A DNA stretch of 64,000 nucleotides from Bacteroidales bacterium (GCA_017960605.1 JAGCYV010000043.1:1-64000), one strand, 5' to 3'. Positions 8,580 through 18,420 are shown, counted from the first letter of the stretch. The notes: generated by a model from the letters alone, not told the origin. Numbers and translations: made by a program.

Positions 8580-9179
8580 ATGAAGACTGCAGATATTATC
8601 AAAAACGGACTGATTAAGGAGAACCCGACATGGGTGCTCGTCCTCGGTATGTGCCCCACGTTGGCCACCACCACCAGTGCCATCAACGGCCTTAGCATGG
8701 GTTTGGCCACCACTTTTGTGCTGATGATGTCCAACATGGTCATCTCGTTGCTGAAGAATGTCATCCCCGACAAGGTGCGCATCCCTGCCTTCATCGTGAT
8801 TATCGCTACCTTTGTGACGATGGTGGAGATGGTGATGAAAGCCTATCTGCCTGTCCTTTACGACAGCCTTGGACTTTTTATCGCCCTCATCGTGGTGAAC
8901 TGCATTGTGCTGGGTCGCGCCGAAGCCTTTGCGTCGAAAAATAATGTGGGCAAGTCGTTCATTGACGGTCTGTTCATGGGGTTGGGCTTCACTTGGGCAC
9001 TGACACTCGTGGGTATGGTGCGTGAGTTGCTTGGCACAGGCTGCTTCTTCGGTCACTCGCTCATTGGCGGTGCCGACGGTATGCTGATGATGATTTTGCC
9101 TCCGGGAGGCTTCCTGGCACTCGGTTTGCTGATGGCTTTGATCAATGCCATCCGTCGTAAGAGTGTTAAAAAATCATAA
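8580..9179 (+). CDS. rnfE: Rnf complex subunit E (membrane core)
   Basis: A 199-residue membrane protein with about six helices. It matches RnfE rather than its paralogue RnfA in the segments NPTWVLVLGMCPTLA, NCIVLGRAEAFASKN and FIDGLFMGLGFTWAL. RnfE and RnfA normally pair as inverted halves of a symmetric core around an Fe-S cluster. Here rnfE is the last gene of the cluster: the next gene encodes an unrelated secreted protein, so rnfA is missing from its expected place directly downstream. Confidence 0.93.
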   Translation: MKTADIIKNGLIKENPTWVLVLGMCPTLATTTSAINGLSMGLATTFVLMMSNMVISLLKNVIPDKVRIPAFIVIIATFVTMVEMVMKAYLPVLYDSLGLFIALIVVNCIVLGRAEAFASKNNVGKSFIDGLFMGLGFTWALTLVGMVRELLGTGCFFGHSLIGGADGMLMMILPPGGFLALGLLMALINAIRRKSVKKS

Positions 9180-9254
9180 ATAAATGTTAAAATGTGAGCC
9201 AAAAAGGCAACCTTGTGCGTCTTTAAGGCAGATAAATTAAAAAGGGAGAAAAGT

Positions 9255-9704
9255 ATGAAACGTTTATTTCTACTTGGAATGCTTGTGGTGACGGCCTCTA
9301 TGGCCTCGGCACAGAATTGTGCAGCCCTCTTGGAACCCTATTTCGGTAGTGCTGAAAAGACGGCGCAGTTTGCACAAGAGAATCCTGAGAAGTTTGCTTA
9401 CCATTGTTGTGAGGCAAGGTCGGCCTTTTATGAGTCGGATGTTGTGCCAGAGGGTGCCATACTGCGTAGCATTACGGAAGTGAGGCATCGTATTACGGGA
9501 GAGTCGTTGCCAGCCGATTTTGTGGTTAATTTAACCACGTTGAGTTACTATGCCTACAATTTCTATGAAGGTTTTCAGGCTCAACATTATTATGGGAATG
9601 TGACGTACTGTTTCTCCACGCCATCCTCGACCCATCCCTATCTGGTACTTCGCTCGATAGATGACATGAAAGCAGAGGCCATGAGTCTCTTCGAGAATAA
9701 TTAG
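9255..9704 (+). CDS. Small secreted protein, unrecognised
   Basis: A 149-residue protein beginning with a signal peptide (MKRLFLLGMLVVTASMASAQ). The ATG at 9255 follows a purine-rich AAAGGGAGAA stretch. The mature part has four or five cysteines (including a CC pair) and many aromatic residues around YYAYNFYEGFQ; no family was recognised. It ends 25 bp before the large T9SS cargo gene on the same strand, so a shared transcript and a surface or periplasmic role are plausible. The 75-bp gap after rnfE holds neither an obvious terminator nor a remnant of rnfA. Confidence 0.6.
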   Translation: MKRLFLLGMLVVTASMASAQNCAALLEPYFGSAEKTAQFAQENPEKFAYHCCEARSAFYESDVVPEGAILRSITEVRHRITGESLPADFVVNLTTLSYYAYNFYEGFQAQHYYGNVTYCFSTPSSTHPYLVLRSIDDMKAEAMSLFENN

Positions 9705-9728
9705 TCTCACATTTTGATATTTACAGAT

Positions 9729-12700
9729 ATGAGAAAGTTGTATTGTATTGCGTTGTTCGCAGCCATGCTTTTTTCGGGGAGTTTTGTGGCTGCACAAGAT
9801 GGTGGCGGTTACATTATCCGTCTGGATGCCAATACCAATGGTACCGTGCTTAACATGGACGGAGGTGCTATCTCTCTGCGTGATGACGATTCGCAGGGTG
9901 GTGTGCCAGGCTACGGTGGACCTATGCACGGCATAGACTACTACGTCACCATTGTTGGAGGATGTACAAGTGGCGGTCATATTGCCGTGATTATAGACAC
10001 ATTGTCTGTCAGTTGTCTGGATACCGTCTATGTTTATGAGGGCCCCGATACCAATGGCCATTTGCTTGCCAAGTTCAACAGTTTCACCGGTAATGTGGCG
10101 GAAGGAGACTACATCTATGAAACTCCTTCTAATACCACAGGTATGATAACCATACGTTTCCGCACAGATCCACTGACCAATCCTGACCGATTAAACCTTC
10201 CATGTGAGGTGTATAATGGTGGTATAGGTATGGGATTTGTCTTCAATGTGATATGTGGCCGTCCCTGTGAAACTGTCCGACCAGTCATTGACACAATGTT
10301 CTACCGTACACGAAACGGCGTTATTTACGACTCGGCTTTTCTTCAGTTGGTACACGTATATGACACCGTCTTGAAGAATGAGGATGTGCTTGCAACAATT
10401 GTGAATGGTACAATCAACGATAGTATCGATCATATTGATACGAATGATTTTGTTGGAGCCCACCTCTGTATTGGCGACGGTGTGATTTTCCGAGGATACG
10501 GAGACTATTCCTACCGCTATGGCTACTACATTCCCAATGACTCCACATCATATTTTGAGTGGGATATGGGTAACGAAGGTGATTCTATTGTGGGTGTCGG
10601 AAAGTCAAGGGTGGAGTATTATGATTATCAGCATACAGGATGCTATGATTTGTCTTTGTACATGAAAGATTCGGCTGGATGTGAGGCCTCTGCACCAGCT
10701 ATGGTTCGTGTGCGAACCTCAGAAAATCCCATCAAGACCATTTTTACTTTGCAGGATATTTGCAACCGTGACTCGCTGATGGTGAATATGGGTTATGACG
10801 GAGAGAATGCTACGTTAACCTTGAAAAGAGTGGTAGAGGATAGTACCGTTAGTAAGACCTACGAGGTGCGAACTTTTATCCCTGACGGATGCTATTGTGC
10901 TAATCCTTCTTATTTTGAGGCTCCGGTGGAGTTTACGGAGTTTCCCAATGCGAGGAAAGTGACAGCTGCCAAAGATATCTGCTCTATTTGCATCAATATG
11001 GAGCACTCTTTTTTGGGGGACATTTACCTGACGATTGTCTGCCCTACGGGACAGGAAGCTGTTCTGAAGTGGGGTAACCCGTCTCAGTGTCCCCCAGCTG
11101 GTCTGCCGTCGCAGGCTCCGCAATCCTATACGGATCCGCAGACGGGCATCACTCAGACCTTGAACGGAGGTAGTTATGGCTCTGGAGACTTCCTTGGATT
11201 CCCGTATGACGGAGGCTGGCCAGGTATTAATGATGGGTCCAACAAATGTGACTCTTTACAGAATCCTTATGGTGTAGGTCTTGACTACTGCTTCAGCCGA
11301 GACTCCCACTATACACTTGTTACTGGTGATAATGCAGGTACGGTATGGACTCCCGCCAGTCTGAATCCTTCTGGTAACTTTTACATTATTTCTTCCGGCA
11401 ACACGGTCAATTTGCCTGTGACATTTCCTCCTATTCCTGCCGGTTTTGCACACGCTGGCACGAACCCGGGATCCGGTACTATGAATACTAAAAAACCTAG
11501 CGACCACGAAAACAAAACGGACTATTATCTTCCTTGGGCTACATTTAGGGAGTTGGTAGGATGTCCGCTGAACGGCCTTTGGAAGATTCGTGTGTATGAC
11601 ACATGGGGTGCAGATAACGGGTGGATATTCAACTGGACGCTTGACATCTGTAATACGAGTGAGAATAATTGTAGGTATGATGTGGGTATTGACTCGCTCA
11701 TCTGGCGGCCCAAGCCCGATTCTATCTATCATGACTACGACCTCGGACATTACCGTGGTTTGGAGGTGCACAAGGAATCTCCTACGGTCAGTTGGATTCT
11801 TTCGCCCGATACTGCCGGTACCTTCCCCATCGATGTGCTGATCTATGATGAATTCGGATGTGTTTGGGATACCACTACCAGAATTACCTCTTATTGGACG
11901 CCTCAGCCCGATTTGGGACCCGACACCATCCTCTGTGGGGTTGATAGCAAGATACTCGATGCCACGGACCGTCATTCAGCCACGGAGAATTATTCCTACA
12001 GCTGGTCTCCATATCCCGCAACGACCGACACCATCCGTACTGCCACCGAGACGGGCGGAGATGTGTCCTATGTGGTGCAGGTGACCAATACCAAGGGTGC
12101 AGGTGGCTCCACCGTCTGCCAGACTCGCGATACAGTAGTTATAGGTATGCGTCGTCAGCCTCTGCCCAGTTTCATGCCCAGCCCCTTCGTGTTTGAGGGT
12201 TGCGATCCCTTCACGCTGAGCTTTGAGAATATGAGTATTGATGCCGACAAGCATTTCTGGGATTTCGGTGACGGTGTCACTTCGACCTTGGCCAGTCCCA
12301 CCCACACCTTTGCTGCTGGTATCTATGATTTGAAATACTATGCCACCTCGGTTGATGGCTGCATTGACTCAGTCATCAGCCCGCAGTCCATCGCAGTCTA
12401 TCCCGCCCCGCAGGCAGCCTACGCATGGGAACCCCTCTATCCGTCGGTGCTGCATCCCACAGTGACTCTCGACAACCAGACCTCACCCAAGACCGAGAAT
12501 ACACACTACTTCTGGGAAGTACAATATAATCCGGACAATCCTCAGTCGGTGCATACTGTCACGGACGAGAATCCCGTATTTGATTTCTCGCAATATGTTG
12601 TTGGCGATCCGTCGGGTCTTTACAGCGTGCGCCTCATCGCCCGTACCGACAATCTGGCACCTTCGGGCAATATGGTCTATTGCCGAGACACTATTGAGAA

Positions 12701-12998
12701 CACCATTCTGTTGGTCAACGACTTCTTACAGTTCCCCAATGTGGTGACCCCCAACGGCGATGGTGTCAACGACCGCTTTGTCATCATGAATTTGATTGAT
12801 GGTCAGGGCTATCCTATCAATTCATTGGACATCTACAATAAGTGGGGCACCCAGGTCTATCACAAGGACAACATCTCCAGTGATGCCGACTTCTGGGATC
12901 CCAGTGATGTTCCCGCCGGCACCTATTTCTACCGCTTCTCGGCTCGTGGTTATAATGGTAACATTGAACACAATGGAGCCGTCGAGGTTGTGAAGTGA
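9729..12998 (+). CDS. Large secreted multidomain protein with type IX secretion (gliding-type) C-terminal domain
   Basis: The 1089-residue product has a signal peptide (MRKLYCIALFAAMLFSGSFV). A CUB-like beta-sandwich follows at about 20-190. Further on lie a PKD-like segment (about 270-340), a proprotein-convertase P-domain ending in NGLWKIRVYDTWGADNGW (about 430-650), another PKD domain with WDFGDG (near 845), and a C-terminal domain with VTPNGDGVND, YNKWGTQVYHKD and PAGTYFYRF. The last domain is the CHU_C / T9SS type B sorting signal, so the protein is expected to cross the outer membrane by the type IX system. No catalytic domain is visible; an adhesin or structural role is inferred. The ATG at 9729 is chosen because it begins the signal peptide. 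A perfect terminator follows 21 bp after the stop. Confidence 0.85.
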   Translation: MRKLYCIALFAAMLFSGSFVAAQDGGGYIIRLDANTNGTVLNMDGGAISLRDDDSQGGVPGYGGPMHGIDYYVTIVGGCTSGGHIAVIIDTLSVSCLDTVYVYEGPDTNGHLLAKFNSFTGNVAEGDYIYETPSNTTGMITIRFRTDPLTNPDRLNLPCEVYNGGIGMGFVFNVICGRPCETVRPVIDTMFYRTRNGVIYDSAFLQLVHVYDTVLKNEDVLATIVNGTINDSIDHIDTNDFVGAHLCIGDGVIFRGYGDYSYRYGYYIPNDSTSYFEWDMGNEGDSIVGVGKSRVEYYDYQHTGCYDLSLYMKDSAGCEASAPAMVRVRTSENPIKTIFTLQDICNRDSLMVNMGYDGENATLTLKRVVEDSTVSKTYEVRTFIPDGCYCANPSYFEAPVEFTEFPNARKVTAAKDICSICINMEHSFLGDIYLTIVCPTGQEAVLKWGNPSQCPPAGLPSQAPQSYTDPQTGITQTLNGGSYGSGDFLGFPYDGGWPGINDGSNKCDSLQNPYGVGLDYCFSRDSHYTLVTGDNAGTVWTPASLNPSGNFYIISSGNTVNLPVTFPPIPAGFAHAGTNPGSGTMNTKKPSDHENKTDYYLPWATFRELVGCPLNGLWKIRVYDTWGADNGWIFNWTLDICNTSENNCRYDVGIDSLIWRPKPDSIYHDYDLGHYRGLEVHKESPTVSWILSPDTAGTFPIDVLIYDEFGCVWDTTTRITSYWTPQPDLGPDTILCGVDSKILDATDRHSATENYSYSWSPYPATTDTIRTATETGGDVSYVVQVTNTKGAGGSTVCQTRDTVVIGMRRQPLPSFMPSPFVFEGCDPFTLSFENMSIDADKHFWDFGDGVTSTLASPTHTFAAGIYDLKYYATSVDGCIDSVISPQSIAVYPAPQAAYAWEPLYPSVLHPTVTLDNQTSPKTENTHYFWEVQYNPDNPQSVHTVTDENPVFDFSQYVVGDPSGLYSVRLIARTDNLAPSGNMVYCRDTIENTILLVNDFLQFPNVVTPNGDGVNDRFVIMNLIDGQGYPINSLDIYNKWGTQVYHKDNISSDADFWDPSDVPAGTYFYRFSARGYNGNIEHNGAVEVVK

Positions 12999-13018
12999 TC
13001 CGACAGAAACTCCCTTTC

Positions 13019-13050
13019 AAGCCCGCATTGATCAATGCGGGCTTTTTTTT
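13019..13050 (+). terminator. Rho-independent terminator after the T9SS cargo gene
   Basis: A 26-bp perfect palindrome (arms AAGCCCGCATTGA / TCAATGCGGGCTT) is followed directly by a T-run to 13050. Confidence 0.92.
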
Positions 13051-13074
13051 CTGCTTCATGTCAGAAAAAAGTTG

Positions 13075-13082
13075 TATCTTTG
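13075..13082 (+). promoter_or_regulatory. -7 promoter box for dnaG
   Basis: TATCTTTG, an exact TAnnTTTG match, 12 nt before the dnaG ATG at 13095. The predicted leader is under 10 nt, too short for a ribosome binding site. Confidence 0.65.
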
Positions 13083-13094
13083 CATTTCATTTCA

Positions 13095-15119
13095 ATGATT
13101 GACCAAGAGACCATACAACGCATCATGGATGCGGCTCGCATCGAGGAGGTGATTGGGGATTTCGTTTCGCTCAAGAAGCGGGGAGCCAATCATATAGGAT
13201 GCTGTCCGTTCCACAACGAAAAGACCCCGTCGTTCTATGTGTCGCCGTCTAAGGGCATCTTCAAGTGCTTTGGTTGTGGTGAGGCGGGCGATGTGGTTTC
13301 TTTTCTCAAGAAGCATGAGCACTACACTTATGTCGAGGCGTTGCAATGGCTGGCCCGCAAGTATAACATCGAGATTCAGGAGAAAGAACTTACCCCCGAG
13401 GAAAAAGAACGGCAGACGGAACGCGACGGCTTGTTCCATGTTTCGGAGTTTGCCCAAAAATATTTCGCCGATCTCCTGTGGAACGACGAGATGGGACGTG
13501 CCGTGGGCTTGAGTTATTTCCGTCAGCGTGGGTTGAGTGATGAGATTATCAAAAAGTTTGGGCTTGGCTATTGTCTCGAAGAGTGGAGCAACTTTACCGA
13601 CCATGCTTTGAAGAACGGCTATAGCGAAGCTGTATTGGAAAAGACAGGTTTGACTATATTCAAGGAAGACACCGGTAAGAAATACGACCGTTTCCGTGGC
13701 CGTGTGATGTTTCCTATTTACAGTATTTCCGGCCGTGTACTGGGTTTCAGCGGCCGTGTGTTGAGTTCTGAGAAGCAGGCGGCCAAGTATGTCAATTCTC
13801 CCGATTCCGACATCTATAACAAGAGCCGCATTCTTTACGGCCTCTTCCAGGCTCGTTCCGCCATTGCCAAGGCGGGCAAATGCTATTTGGTGGAGGGTAA
13901 TGTTGATGTCATCTCGATGCACCAGTCAGGTGTTGAAAATACGGTGGCCTCGTGTGGCACAAGCCTTACTACCGAGCAGATACGCCTTATCAAACGTTAC
14001 ACTTCCAATGTGACGGTGCTTTATGACGGAGACTCGGCCGGCATCAAGGCAGCCCTGCGTGCGGTGGACCTGCTCTTCGCCGAAGGAATGCATGTGCGGT
14101 TGGTGCTCTTCCCCGATGGCGAGGACCCCGACAGTTATGCCCAGAAATATGGTTCGGCAGCATTGCAGGACTACCTCAATACCCATGAAGATAATTTCAT
14201 CCTTTTTAAGACCCGCGTGTTGCTCGAAGGAGTGAAGGATGACCCCATCAGGAAGGCTGAACTTATCAGTGACACGGCTCACAGCATTGCGTTGGTGACC
14301 GACATGCTGGAGCGTGCCGAATATGTGCGTCAATGTGCCTATCTCTTGCATGTGGGAGAGGAGGTGCTCTCCAATGCTGTGGCCAAAGCAGCCAGTCAGG
14401 CTCGCCAGAAAGCATATGAAGAGGCTCGTAAAACGGAGAATGTAGGACGTAGCGTAGCGGCGGATAATCAGAATGACAAGAGTGCAGGACAAAAGGATGA
14501 AAGCGAGAATGCATCCACTTCATATGATACTGATCCCACGTCACATATTGTAACGCTTCCCGAAGCAGAACGCCATCTGGTGAAACTGCTGTTGGATTTC
14601 GGCAATGAAAAGGTGCTGCAAGAAGTGATGGGTGAAGATGGTAAGAAGCAGAATGTAGAATACACGGTGGCGGAGATTATCATGGCCGAACTGCGGAGTG
14701 ACAATATGGCATTTACCCATCCTCTTTGTCAGCGCATCTTTGAACAATGTGCCTTGATGTTGGATATGACGCATCAAATCGATCCCCAGCGTTTTATCAA
14801 TTCGTCCGACAGCCAGCTACGTACCTTTGCCGCTACTCTCATGATGGATACCTATAGTCTCAGCGACACATGGCGCTCCAAGGGCATTTTTGTGCCCAAG
14901 TTAGAGGACAACCTGTTGCAGGACATCAAGGAAAGCCTTTACACGTTCAAGACCAACCGTCTTGCACAAATGGTTGCCGAACGACGTGAATTGCTACGTA
15001 CAGCCGACGAGGAACAGCAGCGCGAATTGTTGGAGGAAATACAGCAGATGACAACTATCAGCCGTCAGATGCAGCAGGCACGCAACATCGTCATTGCTCC
15101 CCGTCCCGAAAGATATTAG
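13095..15119 (+). CDS. dnaG: DNA primase
   Basis: DnaG lays the RNA primers for replication. The 674-residue protein carries the N-terminal CHC2 zinc-finger (CCPFHNEKTPSFYVSP then KCFGCGEAGD, residues about 35-65) and the catalytic core with YLVEGNVDVISMHQ. The Toprim acidic motif (TVLYDGDSAGIKAA near residue 310) follows, and then the helicase-interacting C-terminal region. The ATG at 13095 is preferred over upstream extension because MIDQETIQRIMDAA is the usual N-terminus. The insert around 455-480 is low-complexity and charged. It starts a run with the sigma-54 activator, aroA and miaA; the gap to the next gene is 5 bp. Confidence 0.96.
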   Translation: MIDQETIQRIMDAARIEEVIGDFVSLKKRGANHIGCCPFHNEKTPSFYVSPSKGIFKCFGCGEAGDVVSFLKKHEHYTYVEALQWLARKYNIEIQEKELTPEEKERQTERDGLFHVSEFAQKYFADLLWNDEMGRAVGLSYFRQRGLSDEIIKKFGLGYCLEEWSNFTDHALKNGYSEAVLEKTGLTIFKEDTGKKYDRFRGRVMFPIYSISGRVLGFSGRVLSSEKQAAKYVNSPDSDIYNKSRILYGLFQARSAIAKAGKCYLVEGNVDVISMHQSGVENTVASCGTSLTTEQIRLIKRYTSNVTVLYDGDSAGIKAALRAVDLLFAEGMHVRLVLFPDGEDPDSYAQKYGSAALQDYLNTHEDNFILFKTRVLLEGVKDDPIRKAELISDTAHSIALVTDMLERAEYVRQCAYLLHVGEEVLSNAVAKAASQARQKAYEEARKTENVGRSVAADNQNDKSAGQKDESENASTSYDTDPTSHIVTLPEAERHLVKLLLDFGNEKVLQEVMGEDGKKQNVEYTVAEIIMAELRSDNMAFTHPLCQRIFEQCALMLDMTHQIDPQRFINSSDSQLRTFAATLMMDTYSLSDTWRSKGIFVPKLEDNLLQDIKESLYTFKTNRLAQMVAERRELLRTADEEQQRELLEEIQQMTTISRQMQQARNIVIAPRPERY

Positions 15120-15124
15120 ATACC

Positions 15125-16345
15125 ATGGATATCAAGAATATTAAACTGCGATACGACATTATCGGCAACGACCCCAAACTGGAACTGGCCCTCAACAAGG
15201 CCATCCAGGTGGCTCCGACCGACCTCTCGATTCTCATCACCGGTGAAAGCGGTGTAGGTAAGGATATCTTCTCGCGCATCATCCACGAGAACAGCCTTCG
15301 TAAGCATGTACGCCAGGGACACGGCCTTATTTCCGTCAACTGCGGCGCCATCCCCGAAGGAACCATAGAAAGTGAACTTTTCGGTCATGTCAAAGGCGCT
15401 TTCACCGGTGCCGACAAGAACCGTAAGGGCTATTTCGAGGAAGCCGACGGAGGCACCATCTTCCTCGATGAAATAGGGGAGTTGCCTTTGGCTATGCAGG
15501 TCAAGCTCTTGCGTGTGTTGGAAAATGGCGAGATTATTCCTGTGGGCAGCAGCACGGCTCAGAAAATCAATGTGCGTGTGGTGGCGGCTACCAATGTTGA
15601 TATTGTCGAGGCGGTGCGCAACGGTCGCTTCCGCGAGGATCTCTACTACCGTCTGAACCAAATCAGTATCTATCTGCCTCCGCTGCGGGAACGCAAGGAT
15701 GACATTCCGCTGCTGTTCCGCAAGTTCTCGTCCGATGTGGCCGAGAAGTACCACATGCCGCCCATCGTTCTCACCGACGATGCCAAGCGTATGATGATGG
15801 ATTATCCTTGGTATGGCAATGTGCGTGAACTGAAGAACATCACCGAGCAGATTGCTGTGGTGGAGACCGAACGCGTCATCACACCCGCCATTTTGCAGAA
15901 CTACCTCTCCTTTGTGCCCACGGGCGAACGGATGCCTGCGATAATCGAGGGTAGCCAACCGGTGGGTGGCAGCCAGATTACTGACCGTGAGTTGTTGCTC
16001 AAAGCCCTCAGTATGGGACAGATGATCAGTGAGATGCGACAGGAAATCAACGACCTTCGCCAAATGGTTTCCCAGATGGCCACAGGCAGTCAGTTTCCGC
16101 TGCCTCCGACCCATACCAACAATCAGTTGCCCGCAACCTACCATTCGCCGATTCCCGCACAGGAGGAGGAGTTCGTCACACCTGAGATTATTGAGGACGA
16201 GGCTGTCAGCTTGGAAGAACGGGAGAAGCGTGCTATCTTGCATGCCCTCGAACGTGCCGGCGGCAACCGCAAGCAGGCCGCTGCCGAGCTGCATATCTCC
16301 GAGCGGACCCTCTACCGCAAACTGAAAGAATACAACGTCGAATGA
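15125..16345 (+). CDS. Sigma-54-dependent transcriptional activator without receiver domain
   Basis: A 406-residue bacterial enhancer-binding protein. The AAA+ domain starts near residue 12 with Walker A GESGVGKD, followed by the sigma-54 contact loop GAFTGAD, Walker B GGTIFLDEIGELP and the arginine-finger region YYRLN. The C-terminus (about 365-406) is a Fis-type helix-turn-helix (GGNRKQAAAELHISERTLYR). A poorly conserved linker lies between. There is no N-terminal receiver or PAS domain, so its activity is controlled some other way. It activates RpoN promoters; targets are not visible here. It sits between dnaG (5 bp upstream) and aroA (ATGA overlap). Confidence 0.9.
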   Translation: MDIKNIKLRYDIIGNDPKLELALNKAIQVAPTDLSILITGESGVGKDIFSRIIHENSLRKHVRQGHGLISVNCGAIPEGTIESELFGHVKGAFTGADKNRKGYFEEADGGTIFLDEIGELPLAMQVKLLRVLENGEIIPVGSSTAQKINVRVVAATNVDIVEAVRNGRFREDLYYRLNQISIYLPPLRERKDDIPLLFRKFSSDVAEKYHMPPIVLTDDAKRMMMDYPWYGNVRELKNITEQIAVVETERVITPAILQNYLSFVPTGERMPAIIEGSQPVGGSQITDRELLLKALSMGQMISEMRQEINDLRQMVSQMATGSQFPLPPTHTNNQLPATYHSPIPAQEEEFVTPEIIEDEAVSLEEREKRAILHALERAGGNRKQAAAELHISERTLYRKLKEYNVE

Positions 16346-17571
16346 ACACCAATGATATCCGTATCAATCTGCCGGCGTCCAAAAGCATGAGCAACCGTTG
16401 GCTGATGATTAATCACCTGATGGGTAGCCATTTCCGCATCGGGAAACTCTCTACCAGCGGTGACACCAAATTGCTCCGTCAGTTGCTGACACAATTGGAG
16501 ACGCGTTCGTCGGATGTTTTTTATTGCAACAATGCCGGTTCTGTGGCCCGTTTCATGATGCCCTTGCTGGCCATCACCACGGGCTCGCATCTGCTCACCG
16601 GCGACGATCGCCTCTGTCAGCGCCCCATGGCACCGCTGATTGACGCTCTGCGTCAGATGGGATTGCGGGTGGAATGCACAGGGAAAGAGGGTTTTCTTCC
16701 GGTGCAGATACAGGGCAGTGTGCCTACCAAGCGCACCGTGTCGGTTGATCCTCTGTTGAGCAGCCAGTTTGTCAGTGCCTTGTTGCTGGTGGCTCCACGG
16801 TTGGCCGAGGGCATCTCGCTCACCATGACCCAGCGTCCCACGTCGCGGCCTTATATCGAGATGACCAGCGACATCTTACAGCAGGCTGGTATCGAGGTGC
16901 GTCGTTCGTCCAACGGACGCACTTATTATGTGCAGCCCTTCAGCGGACGCCCCAAGCCGGCCAACATCACCATTGAGCGCGACTGGTCGGCGGCGTCCTA
17001 TTTCTATACGATGGCCATGCTGCGTCCCGATTTGCGCATACGTCTGTTGGGCTTGCAGCTTGACTCCTGTCAGGGCGACAGTGTCACTGACCGTTTTTTC
17101 CGCCAATTGGGGGTGGTCAGCACCGAGGTGCGCTCACCCTATCGTGCCGCAGGTCGCAGCATCACCATCCAAGGAGGTGGCGAGCGTGTCAAGTCTCTGG
17201 TGTTCAATTGTCTTGATTTTCCTGATATGGTTCCTACCTTCGCCGTGGCGGCTGCGGTTTCGGGACAACGGGCCGTGCTGAAGGGCGTGAGCAACATTGC
17301 CCTCAAGGAGAGCGACCGCATGATGGCCATCTCCACCGAGTTGCGTCGTATGGGGGCCACGGTGAATGCCTCCAACGAGGAGTTGCACATCCTTCCTTCT
17401 ACCTTGAAACCAAAGGAAATGGTGCGAACCTATGGCGACCATCGCATCGCCATGGCCTTTGCTCCGTTGCAGTTGCGCTTCCCGGACCTGAAGATTGAGA
17501 ACCCCGGCGTGGTGGAAAAATCATTCCCCGAGTTCTGGGACGAGTTCGACAAAGTGCTCTCTGCCAAGTGA
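16342..17571 (+). CDS. aroA: 3-phosphoshikimate 1-carboxyvinyltransferase (EPSP synthase)
   Basis: EPSP synthase adds the enolpyruvyl group of PEP to shikimate-3-phosphate in aromatic amino acid synthesis. The 409-residue protein has the N-terminal LPASKSMSNR substrate motif, NNAGSVARFMMPL corresponding to the NAGTAxR PEP-binding motif, RPTSRPY, DFPDMVPTFAVAA and LKESDRMMAI near the C-terminal third, and the GDHRIAMAF signature. The NAGT motif reads NAGS here. Start and stop overlap the neighbours by four bases on both sides (ATGA with the activator, GTGA with miaA), indicating one translationally coupled unit. Confidence 0.94.
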   Translation: MNTNDIRINLPASKSMSNRWLMINHLMGSHFRIGKLSTSGDTKLLRQLLTQLETRSSDVFYCNNAGSVARFMMPLLAITTGSHLLTGDDRLCQRPMAPLIDALRQMGLRVECTGKEGFLPVQIQGSVPTKRTVSVDPLLSSQFVSALLLVAPRLAEGISLTMTQRPTSRPYIEMTSDILQQAGIEVRRSSNGRTYYVQPFSGRPKPANITIERDWSAASYFYTMAMLRPDLRIRLLGLQLDSCQGDSVTDRFFRQLGVVSTEVRSPYRAAGRSITIQGGGERVKSLVFNCLDFPDMVPTFAVAAAVSGQRAVLKGVSNIALKESDRMMAISTELRRMGATVNASNEELHILPSTLKPKEMVRTYGDHRIAMAFAPLQLRFPDLKIENPGVVEKSFPEFWDEFDKVLSAK

Positions 17572-18392
17572 AACGCCTGATTGTCATCGTGGGCCCTACG
17601 GCTGTGGGCAAGACGGCCTATGCCGTGAGGTTGGCGCAGGAGTTAGGCACGGAAATCATCTCCTGCGACTCGCGTCAGTTCTATCGTGAGATGCGCATTG
17701 GTGTGGCTCGTCCCTCGGACGAGGAACTGGCCTCCGTACCTCACCACTTCATTGCCTGCCGTTCGGTGACGGAACCCTACAATATATTTGAGTATGAGCA
17801 GGATGCGCTTCGGGTCATCGGTGGCCTGTTTGAGTCGCATGATACTGTGCTGGCCGTCGGTGGCAGCGGGCTGTATATAGACGCGTTGAAAAAAGGCGTG
17901 TCGCGCATGCCCGACCCCACGCCCGACCTGCGGGCACGCTTGCAGCAGATGCCTCTTGAGGAGAAGCGGGCGCAACTCCGAATCCTTGATCCTGAATACT
18001 ATATGAAGGTCGATTTGCGCAATCCCGTCCGCCTGCAACGTGCCCTCGAGGTGTGTCTGATGACGGGTCGCCCCTACAGCGAGGTGGTTGCTTCCCACAC
18101 GCCCGCCCGGCGTCCTTTCGACATCGAGGTTTGTGTGCTACAGCTTCCGGCCTCCGACCTCCGCCGTCGCATCGACCTCCGTGTCGATGACATGATGCGG
18201 CAGGGCCTGCTCGACGAAGTACGTTCCCTGTTGCCCTATCGGAATCTAAATACCTTGAACACAGTAGGCTACCGCGAGTTGTTCCCTGTCCTCGACGGTG
18301 TGGTCCAGCTCGAAGATGCCGTTGCCGCCATCAAACTCAACACCTGGCATTATGCCCGCAAACAGATGACCTGGATGCGTCGTTATCTGTAG
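17568..18392 (+). CDS. miaA: tRNA dimethylallyltransferase
   Basis: MiaA transfers a dimethylallyl group to A37 of tRNAs that read UNN codons. The 274-residue protein starts with MKRLIVIVGPTAVGKTAYAV (P-loop), then SCDSRQFYREM, a GGSGLYIDAL motif and NTVGYRELFPVLDG. The start is a GTG overlapping the aroA stop (GTGA), which supports coupling. It is slightly shorter than the ~300-residue norm, lacking part of the C-terminal helical region. Downstream is a spacer with a long hairpin and then the convergent GH29 gene. Confidence 0.93.
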   Translation: MKRLIVIVGPTAVGKTAYAVRLAQELGTEIISCDSRQFYREMRIGVARPSDEELASVPHHFIACRSVTEPYNIFEYEQDALRVIGGLFESHDTVLAVGGSGLYIDALKKGVSRMPDPTPDLRARLQQMPLEEKRAQLRILDPEYYMKVDLRNPVRLQRALEVCLMTGRPYSEVVASHTPARRPFDIEVCVLQLPASDLRRRIDLRVDDMMRQGLLDEVRSLLPYRNLNTLNTVGYRELFPVLDGVVQLEDAVAAIKLNTWHYARKQMTWMRRYL

Positions 18393-18420
18393 TCTGATAA
18401 TCAACAGATACCAAGCAGCC

